64,000 nucleotides of DNA from Hahnella aquatica (lineage in GTDB: Bacteria > Pseudomonadota > Gammaproteobacteria > Burkholderiales > Burkholderiaceae_A), in the NCBI GenBank assembly GCA_965194505.1, contig OZ239144.1, forward strand, positions 1,674,001 to 1,738,000, read 5' to 3'. The translations under genes were made by a program, and so were the position numbers. The notes below the pieces were generated by a model that did not search any database, had not been told where the DNA came from, and worked only from the letters and a program-made list of their open reading frames with translations. Positions 14,918-23,845 of the stretch are shown here, one piece after another. The number at the start of each line of letters is the position of its first letter. The first letter of the stretch is position 1.

Positions 14918-17592
14918 TAGCTCAGCGCCCCATGGCACTGCTTGTATTTCTTGCCCGAGCCACAGGGACAGGGGTCGTTGCGGCCCACCTTTGGAAAGCT
15001 GCGCCGCGTCGGCACGGTGGGCTCGGATTCGGGCTGCGCGTCGGGGCTTGCACCAGCATCGTCTGGCGCAGGGACACCCTCGAAATCGGCGTGGGTGTAG
15101 GAGACCGCCTTGGGCTCAACCGGGGCTGCAGCCTGGGCCGCCTGGGCGACCTCTTCCTCGGTGGCCACTTGAACATTCAGAAGGGTGCGGGTGACATCAT
15201 CCCGAACACGACCCAGCAACTGCTCAAAGAGCCCGAATGCCTCACGCTTGTATTCCTGTTTGGGGTCTTTCTGGGCATAACCCCTCAGGTGAATGCCCTG
15301 ACGCAGATGATCCAGCGCAGCCAGGTGCTCACGCCAGTGGGCATCGATGTGCTGCAGCAAGACCGAACGCTCAAACTCCAGAAAAACACCCGGTGGCAGC
15401 TGGCCCAGTTTGTCCTGATAGGCCTTGTCGGCCGCCTCGCAGATACGGGCCACAAGGTCGTCGTCATCGAGTTCGTCCTCGGACTCGAGCAGGCTCACCA
15501 ATGGAACCTCCAGCCGATACAGTTCGCGAAGGGCCTGCTCCAGGCTGGGGAGATCCCACTGCTCCTCGATGCTCTCCATGGGCACGTGCAGCCGGGCCAG
15601 TGCTGTCAGTGCACCATGCCGAAGCCCGCCCACGAAGGCACTCAAGTCTTCCGATTCCAGCACCTCATTGCGCTGGGCGTAGATCATCTGGCGCTGCTCA
15701 TTGGCCACGTTGTCGTACTCCAAGAGCTGCTTGCGAATCTCGAAGTTGCGGTTCTCGACCTTGCGCTGCGCACTCTCAATGGAGCGGGACACCATGCCGG
15801 CCTCGATGGGCTCACCGCGCGGCACCCCCAGACGGGCCATGATCGACTTCATCCGCTCGCCCGCAAAAATGCGAAGCAGGGGGTCGTCCATCGAGAGATA
15901 AAACCGAGAAGACCCTGGGTCGCCTTGGCGGCCCGCGCGTCCACGCAATTGGTTGTCGATGCGGCGCGACTCATGCCGCTCCGTGCCGATGATGTGAAGT
16001 CCACCCGCGGCCAGCACTTGGTCGTGCAGAGCCTGCCAGTCGGATGCATCGGGGCGGCCACCCAGAACAATGTCGGTGCCTCGGCCAGCCATGTTGGTGG
16101 CAATGGTGATCATGCCCGGCCGTCCGGCATTGGCCACAATCTCGGCCTCACGCTCGTGCTGCTTGGCATTGAGCACCTGATGAGACAGGCCCGCGGCGGT
16201 CAGTTGCTCAGAGATGCGCTCGGAATTTTCGATCGACGTGGTGCCCACCAGCACCGGCTGTCCTGACGCATGGCAGCGGCGAATGTCCGCAAGAATGGCT
16301 TCGAACTTTTCTTCGTCGGACCGGTAGATCTGATCTTGGAGGTCTCGCCGCACCATGGGGCGGTGGGTTGGAACGATGACGGTCTCCAGCCCATAGATCT
16401 GCTGGAACTCAAAGGCCTCGGTGTCGGCCGTTCCCGTCATGCCCGCGAGCTTTGCGTACATGCGGAAATAATTCTGGAAGGTGATGGAGGCCAGGGTCTG
16501 GTTCTCGGGCTCGATGGCCACCTGCTCCTTGGCCTCCACGGCCTGGTGCAGGCCGTCAGACCAACGCCGGCCGGGCATGAGCCGACCAGTGAACTCATCG
16601 ACGATCACCACCTGCCCTGCCTGCACCACATAGTGCTGGTCTCGGTGATAGAGCGCATGGGCCCGCAGGGCCGACAGCAGATGGTGGAGCAAGGAGACCT
16701 GCGCCGAGTCGTAGAGGCTGGCCCCCTCGGGCACCAGCCCACGCTCGGCCAACAGCTGCTCGGCCTTCTCGAAGCCGGCATCCGAGAGGTGAAGCTGCCG
16801 AGACTTCTCATCCACAAAGTAATCGCCGGGGCCGTCCTCGGTGGGCTGTGGGTTGAGCATGGCTGGCAGCCCATTGAGCTGCTGGTAGAGCTGGGTGCTG
16901 TCGTCGGCCTGGCCTGAAATGATCAGGGGTGTGCGGGCCTCATCGATGAGGATGGAATCAACCTCGTCGACCACGGCAAAGAAAAGTCCGCGCTGGGATC
17001 GCTTGGCCCGCTCGGTGACCATGTTGTCACGGAGGTAATCGAAGCCAAACTCATTGTTGGTGCCGTAGGTGATGTCGGCCTGATAGGCCGCATGCTTTTC
17101 TTCAGATGACAGGCCCGACAAATTGATGCCAGTGGTCAGTCCAAGGAAGCCGTAGAGGCGGCCCATCCATTCGGCATCTCGGCGTGCCAGGTATTCATTG
17201 ACGGTGACCACATGAACACCCTTGCCCGCCAGTGCATTGAGGTAGGTGGGAAGGGTGGCCACCAGGGTCTTTCCCTCACCCGTGCGCATCTCAGAGATCT
17301 TGCCCTCGTGGAGCACCATGCCACCCACCAGCTGGACATCGAAGTGCCGCATGCCCAAGGCACGCCGACCTGCCTCTCGGCAGACCGCGAAGGCCTCGAC
17401 CAGCAGACTGTCCAGACTGGCCCCTTGGGCAATGCGCGCCCGAAAGTCATCTGTCTTGGCCCGAAGGGCCTCATCAGAGAGGGCTTGGAGGGCCGGCTCT
17501 TGGGCGTTGATGAGGGCCACGCGGGACTGGTACTTCTTCAGCAGGCGGTCATTTCGGCTGCCGAAGACCGAAGCAAGGAGTCGACTAAACAT
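14917..17592 (-). CDS. secA: Preprotein translocase ATPase SecA
   Basis: SecA drives post-translational export through SecYEG. The 891-residue protein has the DEAD-motor P-loop region MRTGEGKTLVATLP near residue 100 and the preprotein-binding domain. Motifs TNMAGRGTDI and QLRGRAGRQGDPG of motor domain 2 follow, then the C-terminal Zn-binding SEC-C tail CPCGSGKKYKQCHG, which contacts SecB and lipids. The ATG at 17592 gives MFSRLLASVFGSRNDR, the usual start; a longer in-frame extension is not SecA-like. A TACGCT box ends 9 bases before the ATG. It heads the secA-argJ-ATPase-mutT unit and is divergent from dciA. Confidence 0.97.
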   Translation of the reverse strand: MFSRLLASVFGSRNDRLLKKYQSRVALINAQEPALQALSDEALRAKTDDFRARIAQGASLDSLLVEAFAVCREAGRRALGMRHFDVQLVGGMVLHEGKISEMRTGEGKTLVATLPTYLNALAGKGVHVVTVNEYLARRDAEWMGRLYGFLGLTTGINLSGLSSEEKHAAYQADITYGTNNEFGFDYLRDNMVTERAKRSQRGLFFAVVDEVDSILIDEARTPLIISGQADDSTQLYQQLNGLPAMLNPQPTEDGPGDYFVDEKSRQLHLSDAGFEKAEQLLAERGLVPEGASLYDSAQVSLLHHLLSALRAHALYHRDQHYVVQAGQVVIVDEFTGRLMPGRRWSDGLHQAVEAKEQVAIEPENQTLASITFQNYFRMYAKLAGMTGTADTEAFEFQQIYGLETVIVPTHRPMVRRDLQDQIYRSDEEKFEAILADIRRCHASGQPVLVGTTSIENSERISEQLTAAGLSHQVLNAKQHEREAEIVANAGRPGMITIATNMAGRGTDIVLGGRPDASDWQALHDQVLAAGGLHIIGTERHESRRIDNQLRGRAGRQGDPGSSRFYLSMDDPLLRIFAGERMKSIMARLGVPRGEPIEAGMVSRSIESAQRKVENRNFEIRKQLLEYDNVANEQRQMIYAQRNEVLESEDLSAFVGGLRHGALTALARLHVPMESIEEQWDLPSLEQALRELYRLEVPLVSLLESEDELDDDDLVARICEAADKAYQDKLGQLPPGVFLEFERSVLLQHIDAHWREHLAALDHLRQGIHLRGYAQKDPKQEYKREAFGLFEQLLGRVRDDVTRTLLNVQVATEEEVAQAAQAAAPVEPKAVSYTHADFEGVPAPDDAGASPDAQPESEPTVPTRRSFPKVGRNDPCPCGSGKKYKQCHGALS

Positions 17593-17600
17593 AGGGGTGC

Positions 17601-17611
17601 TAGCGTAGCAT
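17601..17611. promoter_or_regulatory. Overlapping divergent -10 boxes of secA and dciA
   Basis: The 25-base gap between secA and dciA holds TAGCGT (17601-17606, plus) and TACGCT (17607-17602, minus), offset by one base. A second plus-strand box, TAGCAT (17606-17611), ends 6 bases before the dciA ATG. The arrangement looks like a bidirectional promoter; no -35 boxes are evident. Confidence 0.35.
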
Positions 17612-17617
17612 GAGGCC

Positions 17618-18034
17618 ATGACGCGCCCGATCCAAGACGCCCTGCGATCCATCCCTGGCTTCGACCGACTTCAGGAGGCCGAGGCCATGACCCGGCAGGT
17701 TCAGGAGGCGCTTCGGCGCAATGGCCACGGCGCAATGGTCAGCCACGTCTTCTCCGCCCATCGGTCCGACCCCAGCCAGGGCATCCGTGGATCTCGGCTG
17801 GTCGTGGTGGCCCAGCACCAGGCTGCCATCGCAAAGCTCAAGCTCGTGAGCGCACCACTGCTGTCTCAACTCCAGTCGATGGGGCTGGGCCTACAGTCGA
17901 TTCACGTGCGCGCGCCAGTGGCCATCACACAATCGGGGGTGCCCCTGCCACCCGCACGCCCACCCGTGCCTGCCATGGCGCGAAAGCGACTGCTCGATTC
18001 GCTCTTGGGGGATGGGGAGTTGTTGGGCCCTTAG
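17618..18034 (+). CDS. dciA: DciA-like (DUF721) helicase loader
   Basis: This 138-residue protein of the DUF721/DciA family is recognised from the central pattern LVVVAQHQAAIAKLKLVSAPLL, which matches the KH-like core, and from its place between secA and lpxC, where DUF721 genes sit in many proteobacteria. DciA loads the replicative helicase DnaB in bacteria without DnaC. The residues before and after the core are low complexity and proline-rich. Similarity is moderate, so the function is inferred. The 3' end overlaps lpxC by 4 bases tail to tail. Confidence 0.7.
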   Translation: MTRPIQDALRSIPGFDRLQEAEAMTRQVQEALRRNGHGAMVSHVFSAHRSDPSQGIRGSRLVVVAQHQAAIAKLKLVSAPLLSQLQSMGLGLQSIHVRAPVAITQSGVPLPPARPPVPAMARKRLLDSLLGDGELLGP

Positions 18035-18942
18035 GCCCAGGACCACTGCCGAGCCCAGGCCGGCGGCGCATGGGCCAGGTCTTCAAAAGACCGCTCCCGC
18101 CAGGCATCCGTCTGGCTCAAAAGCGCCCGCAGCAGCTGATTGTTCAGGGCGTGGCCCGACTTGAAGGCACGGTAGGCGGCCATGAGGGGCCGGCCCAAGA
18201 GATAGAGGTCGCCAATTGCATCGAGTGCCTTGTGCATGGCGAACTCATTGGGCTGGCGCAGGCCGCCCGGGTTCAGAATGCGGTGGTCATCCACCACGAT
18301 GGCATTGTCGAGGCTGCCACCAAGGGCAAGCCCCTTGGCCCGCAGGTGGTCCACATCCCGAACAAATCCAAAGGTGCGTGCACGGGCAATCTCTTGGACA
18401 AAGGCGTTCTTCTCGAAGTCCACAGAGACGTCCTGGCCGGTCTGGTCCACGGCCGGGTGTTTGAAGTCGATGGTGAAGTCGAGCCGAAAACCAAAGTAGG
18501 GCTCAAGCCGTGCCCATTTGTCGCCGTCGCGCACCTCGATGGGCTGAAGCACCTCGACAAAACGCTTGGGTGCCGACTGCTCCTCCACGCCGCTGCTTCG
18601 AATCAGGTGAACAAAGGTCGCCGCGCTGCCATCCATGATGGGGATCTCGGCCGCATCGACCTCCACCGTGAGGTTGTCGATGCCCATGCCCGAGAGGGCT
18701 GACATGAGATGCTCCACAGTGGCGACGCGGACATGGCCATCGGCCAGGGTGGAGGCCATTCGAGTGTCGCCCACGGACGCGGCCCCAGAGGCAATCTCGT
18801 TGGGGCCGGTGAGGTCGGTTCGACGAAAGACAATGCCGTGGTCTGCGGGCGCGGGCACCAGGCCCAGGCGCACCCGCTGGCCACTGTGAAGGCCGATGCC
18901 TTCCACAGAGACCGGCGTCTTGAGGGTGCGCTGACGAAGCAT
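18031..18942 (-). CDS. lpxC: UDP-3-O-acyl-GlcNAc deacetylase LpxC
   Basis: LpxC catalyses the first committed step of lipid A synthesis, a zinc-dependent deacetylation. The 303-residue protein shows the zinc-site motifs VEHLMSAL (near residue 77) and HKALDAIGD (near 235), and the catalytic GHALNN near 263. It starts RQRTLKTPVSVEGIGLHSG, typical for the family. It lies 12 bases downstream of the peroxiredoxin gene at the distal end of the dcw region, the usual ftsZ-prx-lpxC order of Burkholderiales. Confidence 0.96.
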   Translation of the reverse strand: MLRQRTLKTPVSVEGIGLHSGQRVRLGLVPAPADHGIVFRRTDLTGPNEIASGAASVGDTRMASTLADGHVRVATVEHLMSALSGMGIDNLTVEVDAAEIPIMDGSAATFVHLIRSSGVEEQSAPKRFVEVLQPIEVRDGDKWARLEPYFGFRLDFTIDFKHPAVDQTGQDVSVDFEKNAFVQEIARARTFGFVRDVDHLRAKGLALGGSLDNAIVVDDHRILNPGGLRQPNEFAMHKALDAIGDLYLLGRPLMAAYRAFKSGHALNNQLLRALLSQTDAWRERSFEDLAHAPPAWARQWSWA

Positions 18943-18954
18943 GCAGGCTGGCGA

Positions 18955-19458
18955 TCAGAGCTTGGCGAGGACCGCCTCTGCGCTGCTGACTTCAAATTTG
19001 CCTGGGCCTTCAATGGCCAGGTCTTGGACGATGCCGTCCTGAACGATCATGGCGTAGCGGTTCGAGCGAATGCCCATGCCACGGCCGGTGAGGTCCAGGG
19101 TGATGTCGATGGCCTTGGAGAACTCGGCATTGCCATCACCGAACATGCGAACCTTTCCACGGGTGCCGAGCTCTCGGCCCCAGGTGCCCATGACGAAGGC
19201 ATCATTCACAGCAATACACCAGATCTCATCAACGCCTTTGGCAAACAACTGGTCGGCAAGGGCCACATAGCCGGGCGCATGCTTGGCCGAGCAGGTGGGC
19301 GTGAAGGCACCTGGCAGGCCAAAGATCACAATCTTCTTTCCGCGAACAAGGTCAGACACCTGAAAGCCATTGGGGCCCACGGCGCAGCCAGGGGTCTCTT
19401 CTTCGATGAACTCGTAGAGGGTGGAATTGGGAAGGGCCTGACCAATTTGAATGGGCAT
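18955..19458 (-). CDS. Peroxiredoxin (Prx5 type)
   Basis: This is a 167-residue thiol peroxidase of the Prx5/AhpE-like group with hydrogen peroxide or alkyl hydroperoxides as expected substrates. The peroxidatic Cys is Cys56 in GAFTPTCSAKH; Cys25 and Cys81 are further cysteines, either of which might be resolving or glutathione-linked. The ATG at 19458 gives a canonical N-terminus and is preceded by GGAG. It sits between ftsZ and lpxC, separated from ftsZ by about 95 bases with a hairpin, so it may be expressed apart from the division genes. Confidence 0.92.
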   Translation of the reverse strand: MPIQIGQALPNSTLYEFIEEETPGCAVGPNGFQVSDLVRGKKIVIFGLPGAFTPTCSAKHAPGYVALADQLFAKGVDEIWCIAVNDAFVMGTWGRELGTRGKVRMFGDGNAEFSKAIDITLDLTGRGMGIRSNRYAMIVQDGIVQDLAIEGPGKFEVSSAEAVLAKL

Positions 19459-19490
19459 CTGAAACTCCGTTGGGGACAAGGATGAACAAC

Positions 19491-19522
19491 ACCCGGATCC
19501 GACAGGCAGGTCAGATCCGGGT
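19491..19522 (-). terminator. Hairpin after ftsZ (possible dcw terminator)
   Basis: ACCCGGATC (19491-19499) and GATCCGGGT (19514-19522) form a perfect 9-bp stem with a 14-base loop in the gap between ftsZ and the peroxiredoxin gene. On the minus strand it is followed by GTTGTTC rather than a T-run, so it is a weak or factor-assisted terminator, or an RNA-processing or stability element. Confidence 0.4.
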
Positions 19523-19553
19523 TCCGAAGGAGACAGTCTAGTGCAGGTTCGGG

Positions 19554-20765
19554 TCAGTCCGCCTGCTTGCGAAGGAAGGCAGGAATGTCGAATCGGTCCA
19601 TGCCGCCCTCCTCCAGGGCAATGACACGTGCGGCCGCCTCGCTCTTGGCGGGCTGGCGCCAAATGGCCGGACGGTCGTAGTCCTGGTAGTTACCGGCTGC
19701 GGGCGTGGGCTCCACCTCCGAACCAAAGTTCACGGGCGCGCCCACTGCATCGTCGGTGCCAGTTCGTGCCATGGGTGCGGCCGCGGTGCTGCGGACCAGG
19801 CTGGGTCGGCGTTTGGACGCACCAAGGCCCGTGGCCACCACCGTGACCCGCATGTCATCGCCCAAGGCCTCGTCGTAGACCGTGCCAAAAATAATGGTGG
19901 CATCCTCGGCGGCAAAGGTCCGAATGGCCTCCATGGCCACCTTGGTCTCCTTGAGCTTGAGGGTGCTGCTTGCCGTGATGTTCACGAGAATGCCGCGAGC
20001 ACCCGAGAGGTCGACACCTTCGAGCAGGGGGCTACGCACGGCCTGCTCTGCCGCGATGCGAGCCCGGTCTGGGCCCGAGGCCGTGGCCGTGCCCATCATG
20101 GCCTTGCCCTGCTCACCCATCACCGTCTTCACATCCTCGAAGTCGACGTTGACCAGGCCTTCCACATTGATGATCTCTGCGATGCCCGCCACCGCGTTGT
20201 GCAGAACGTCGTCGGCGGCCCCGAAGGCCTCCTTCTGGGTCACCTCGTCACCCAGCACCTCTTCCAACTTCTCGTTGAGGATCACGATGAGCGAGTCGAC
20301 CTTGCCCTCGAGTTCGGCCAGGCCCTGCTCGGCAGCCTTCATTCTGCGGCCGCCCTCGAAGGAGAAGGGCTTGGTCACCACGGCCACGGTCAGGGCACCC
20401 AGCTCCTTGGCAACCTCGGCCACCACGGGTGCTGCGCCCGTGCCGGTGCCACCGCCCATGCCGGCGGTAATAAAAACCATGTGTGCGCCACGAAGGGCCT
20501 CGGCAATCCGCTCACGCTCCGACTCTGCGGCCGCCTTTCCCGCCTCCGGCTTGGCACCCGCACCGAGTCCTGAGGCACCGAGCTGCAGGGAGAGATGCCC
20601 CTCGGCCTTGGCCAGCGCTTGGGCGTCTGTGTTGGCACAGACAAACTCCACGCCCGAGACCTTTCGGCGAATCATGTGGTGCACCGCGTTGCCGCCCGCA
20701 CCGCCCACCCCAATCACCTTGATCACGGTGCCCAGGGTTTCTGTTTCTAACATTTGAAAGCTCAT
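19554..20765 (-). CDS. ftsZ: Cell division protein FtsZ
   Basis: This tubulin-like GTPase forms the Z ring. The 403-residue protein has the G-box GGGTGTG near residue 110, the T7 loop and a conserved core. A variable linker rich in A, P and T follows. The C-terminal peptide DIPAFLRKQAD recruits FtsA, ZipA-like partners and ZapD (zapD is also in this window). It starts at ATG 20765 with a strong AAGGAG ribosome-binding site, consistent with high expression. It is the last division gene of the dcw cluster. Confidence 0.98.
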   Translation of the reverse strand: MSFQMLETETLGTVIKVIGVGGAGGNAVHHMIRRKVSGVEFVCANTDAQALAKAEGHLSLQLGASGLGAGAKPEAGKAAAESERERIAEALRGAHMVFITAGMGGGTGTGAAPVVAEVAKELGALTVAVVTKPFSFEGGRRMKAAEQGLAELEGKVDSLIVILNEKLEEVLGDEVTQKEAFGAADDVLHNAVAGIAEIINVEGLVNVDFEDVKTVMGEQGKAMMGTATASGPDRARIAAEQAVRSPLLEGVDLSGARGILVNITASSTLKLKETKVAMEAIRTFAAEDATIIFGTVYDEALGDDMRVTVVATGLGASKRRPSLVRSTAAAPMARTGTDDAVGAPVNFGSEVEPTPAAGNYQDYDRPAIWRQPAKSEAAARVIALEEGGMDRFDIPAFLRKQAD

Positions 20766-20789
20766 TGCATTTCTCCTTCGAAAGAGGAC

Positions 20790-22019
20790 CTAAAAGTTGC
20801 CCACAAACCAAGACTTCATCCGCGCCAAGGTGTCCCGGAAGGATCCGGTCTGCCTGTCCACCTGTGTGCCGCGGAGCCACTGCACTCGCGCCTGCTCAAG
20901 CAGCCCCATCGCCGTGGCATAACGGGGACTGCCCACCACGTCCGCGAGGCTGCCCCGATAACTCGGTTTGGCCACACGGACTTGTTTCAAGAAAACGTCT
21001 TCGCCGAGCTCCACCATGCCGGGCAGTTGCGCACTGCCCCCCGTGAGCACGACACCGCCAGAGAGCAGTTCCTCAAAGCCGCTCTCGCGGATCACCTGAG
21101 AGACCAATGAGAAGAGCTCTTCCACACGCGGCTCAATGACCGCGGCAAGCGACTGTTGCGACAACATCCGCGGGCCGCGGTCGCCAAGACCCGGCACCTC
21201 AAAGCCAGCGGTCGGGTCGACCAGGGTCTGCTTGGCCACGCCATGGCGGCACTTGATCTCTTCGGCGTCCTTGGTGGGCGTGCGAAGGGCCATGGCAATG
21301 TCGTTGGTGATCTGGTCTCCAGCAATCGGAATGACGGCGGTATGCCGAATGGCGCCGCCCGCAAAGATCGCGATGTCGGTGGTACCCCCGCCAATGTCGA
21401 CCAGGGCCACACCGAGTTCGCGTTCATCGTCGGTCAGGACGGCCAGGGAGGAGGCCAAGGGCTGCAGCATGAGTTCCTGCACCTCGAGGCCACAGCGTCG
21501 AATGCACTTCACAATGTTCTGGGCGGCACTCACGGCCCCCGTAACAATGTGCACGCGAACCTCCAGGCGAACACCGCTCATGCCCAGGGGCTGACGGACA
21601 TCCTCCTGGCCATCGATGATGAACTCCTGCGGCAGCACATGCAGCACCTGCTGGTCGGCCGGAATGCTCACGGCCGTGGCGGTCTCAATGACCCGATCCA
21701 TGTCGGCCTGGCTGACCTCCTTCTCCTTGATGGCCACCATGCCCGACGAGTTGAAGCTGCGGATATGACTGCCCGCAATGCCCGTCCAGACCGATGCGAT
21801 CTTGCAGTCGGCCATCAGCTCGGCCTCTTCCAGGGCCTTTTGAATCGAGGCCACGGTGGAGTCGATGTTGACGACCACCCCCTTCTTGAGGCCGTCACTC
21901 TCGGCCTGGCCCAGGCCAATGACATCGAGCCGATCTCCATCGAGCTGGCCCACGATGGCCACAATTTTGGAGGTCCCGATGTCGAGACCGACAAACAGGT
22001 TCTTGGAGTCACGTGTCAT
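20790..22019 (-). CDS. ftsA: Cell division protein FtsA
   Basis: This actin-like ATPase ties FtsZ to the membrane and activates septal synthesis. It has 409 residues. The N-terminal ATPase motif VGLDIGTSKIVAIVG, the SHIRSFNSSG region of domain 1C, DIGGGTTD, and the C-terminal amphipathic membrane-targeting helix ending LARMKSWFVGNF are all visible. The ATG overlaps the ftsQ 3' end by 11 bases, and it is followed 24 bases later by ftsZ. Confidence 0.97.
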   Translation of the reverse strand: MTRDSKNLFVGLDIGTSKIVAIVGQLDGDRLDVIGLGQAESDGLKKGVVVNIDSTVASIQKALEEAELMADCKIASVWTGIAGSHIRSFNSSGMVAIKEKEVSQADMDRVIETATAVSIPADQQVLHVLPQEFIIDGQEDVRQPLGMSGVRLEVRVHIVTGAVSAAQNIVKCIRRCGLEVQELMLQPLASSLAVLTDDERELGVALVDIGGGTTDIAIFAGGAIRHTAVIPIAGDQITNDIAMALRTPTKDAEEIKCRHGVAKQTLVDPTAGFEVPGLGDRGPRMLSQQSLAAVIEPRVEELFSLVSQVIRESGFEELLSGGVVLTGGSAQLPGMVELGEDVFLKQVRVAKPSYRGSLADVVGSPRYATAMGLLEQARVQWLRGTQVDRQTGSFRDTLARMKSWFVGNF

Positions 22020-22893
22020 GAGGGAATTCCTGTTGAAAGTGGCGCAGACAGCTCACAGCCGATGCGGGGGGGCTGGCCTTTTGCGCGGTGGGCGCCGCCT
22101 GCCCCATGGACACAGCGCGATAGGCGTATCCATTGGCATATCGAAGGTCAACGGCTGTGGGCCGCTCACCGGCCTCGCGCGCGAGACGCTCCTGGAGCCA
22201 ATCCCGACTCTCCAAGAAGTGCCCGAGCCGCAGACGCCAGTCGGCACCCAGGCTGTCTCGGCCAAGCTCCACTGACATGCCGGACGACAAGGTCAGACGC
22301 CAGGCGAAATGTGGGGTGAGCATGACCCCGGTGAGGTCTGCTGGCCCGGCCTTGGACGCCTCCATGAGGCTCTGAATGTCGAGGGCTCGGCCGAGCACCC
22401 GCGACTCGGTTCCGATCGGCCCCGAGAGTGCGGGCAGCAGGCAGCCGTAGACCCGTCGCGCATCCTCGTGTGCCGCCGATTCCTCACCCAGGAAGAGCTC
22501 ACCCTGCTGGTTAAAGAAGCGCCCATCCTCCCAGCTGGCCAGGGGCTGATGCTCCTCCACCCGAACCAACAATCGGTTGGGCCAGATGCGGCGAATGCTG
22601 ACCTGACGGACCCAGGGGTGGGCTGCAAGCCGCGACTGAATCTCGTGGAGCGGGGCCGTGAGGGTGGTGCCAGACAGCCCATTGGCAAAGGCCAGGCGAA
22701 TGTCTGCCTCTTGAACGTGCCGCATGGGGGCGCCCACGGCCTGCACCTCCACCATGCGCAGGGCAAAGGCTGGTCGACTCGCCAGCCAATGTCCGAGACC
22801 GAGCACGAGCGACAGCCCCGCAGCCCAGACCAGGGCGCTGCTCAGGCGCTGCAAGGCCAGGGGGGAATGCCAGAGGCTGCGAAGGCTATCCAC
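22009..22893 (-). CDS. ftsQ: Cell division protein FtsQ
   Basis: FtsQ is a bitopic divisome scaffold that binds FtsB/FtsL. The 294-residue protein has a short cytoplasmic part, one transmembrane helix (about 18-38), a POTRA domain (about 45-115) and a beta domain. I chose the GTG at 22893 because GGAGG sits 9 bases upstream and the start overlaps the ddl stop by 8 bases. A TTG at 22929 would add 12 residues without such a site. The protein includes the POTRA-typical HPWVRQVSIRRIWPNRLLVRVEE pattern in part (LLVRVEEHQP). Confidence 0.94.
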   Translation of the reverse strand: MDSLRSLWHSPLALQRLSSALVWAAGLSLVLGLGHWLASRPAFALRMVEVQAVGAPMRHVQEADIRLAFANGLSGTTLTAPLHEIQSRLAAHPWVRQVSIRRIWPNRLLVRVEEHQPLASWEDGRFFNQQGELFLGEESAAHEDARRVYGCLLPALSGPIGTESRVLGRALDIQSLMEASKAGPADLTGVMLTPHFAWRLTLSSGMSVELGRDSLGADWRLRLGHFLESRDWLQERLAREAGERPTAVDLRYANGYAYRAVSMGQAAPTAQKASPPASAVSCLRHFQQEFPHDT

Positions 22894-23845
22894 GCGAGGC
22901 GCCCTCCAGCTTGGTGCGTGCAGAGGCAAGGATGGTCATGACCAGTTCGTCGTAGTCCATGCCAACAGCCTGGGCCGCCATCGGCACCAGGGAATGGTCG
23001 GTCAGGCCGGGAATGGTGTTGATCTCCAGCAGCATGGGCGTTGCCGAGACGCCGTCCCAAAGCAGGTCGACTCGCGCCCAGCCCTCGCAGCCGATGGCCT
23101 CGAAGGCAGACTTCGCCAAGGCCTGGAAATGCTCGGCCTGCTTGGGCGGCAAGGCTGCTGGGCACAGGTAACGGGTGGCATCGCCGAAGTATTTGTTCTG
23201 GTAGTCGTATCGGCCATCGGGAGCCTGAATCTCAATGACCGGCAGGGCCCGTAAAGGTCCAGCCGCCCCCCCACCAAGCAGGGCAATGGTGAATTCGCGC
23301 CCCGAGACAAAGGCCTCGGCCATCACGGCTGTGTCGTGCTCTGCAGCCAGGGTCACGGCCTGCCGGAACCCAGACCAGTCGGTCAGTTTGGTAAAGCCAA
23401 TCGAGGATCCTTCGCGCGCAGGCTTGATGGCCAGGGGCAGTGAGAGCCCTGGCCCCAGCGTGGAGGGATCGGTGCTCGAGGTCACGAGCTGGTGGGCCGG
23501 TGTGGGAATGCCCATCGAGGCCCAGATTCGCTTGGTCAGCGACTTGTCCATGGCCACAGCCGAGGCCATGACGCCGGAGCCCGTGTACGGCAGGCCCATC
23601 CACTCGAGCACCCCCTGCACGGTGCCGTCCTCTCCGAATCGCCCATGCAGGGCAATGAAGACCGCATCCACGCCTTCGGTGCGCAATTCCTCCAATGGAC
23701 GTTGCGCGGGATCAAAGGCCACGGCGGCCACACCACGACGTGCCAGTGCGGCCAGCACGCCAGCGCCCGTGCGCAAGGAAATTTCGCGTTCAGCAGAGCG
23801 CCCGCCCAGCAGGACGGCCACCCTCCGGTAGGGCATGTGCACCAT
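22886..23845 (-). CDS. ddl: D-alanine-D-alanine ligase
   Basis: Ddl joins two D-alanines with ATP for the peptidoglycan stem peptide. The 319-residue ATP-grasp protein starts with VAVLLGGRSAEREISL, shows KPAREGSSIGF in the ATP-binding part and LLEINTIPGLTDHSL at the C-terminus, which carries the metal-binding Glu and Asn. The ATG shares a base with the murC stop (TGATG). It is in the usual murC-ddl-ftsQ position. Confidence 0.97.
   Translation of the reverse strand: MVHMPYRRVAVLLGGRSAEREISLRTGAGVLAALARRGVAAVAFDPAQRPLEELRTEGVDAVFIALHGRFGEDGTVQGVLEWMGLPYTGSGVMASAVAMDKSLTKRIWASMGIPTPAHQLVTSSTDPSTLGPGLSLPLAIKPAREGSSIGFTKLTDWSGFRQAVTLAAEHDTAVMAEAFVSGREFTIALLGGGAAGPLRALPVIEIQAPDGRYDYQNKYFGDATRYLCPAALPPKQAEHFQALAKSAFEAIGCEGWARVDLLWDGVSATPMLLEINTIPGLTDHSLVPMAAQAVGMDYDELVMTILASARTKLEGASRG

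Noticed and set aside
14896..16266. 456-codon open frame antisense to secA
   Set aside because: secA is complete on the other strand and the antisense product has no family features.
18942..18955. Peroxiredoxin inserted into the dcw cluster as a transferred gene
   Set aside because: ftsZ-peroxiredoxin-lpxC is a usual order in Burkholderiales and the base composition matches its neighbours.
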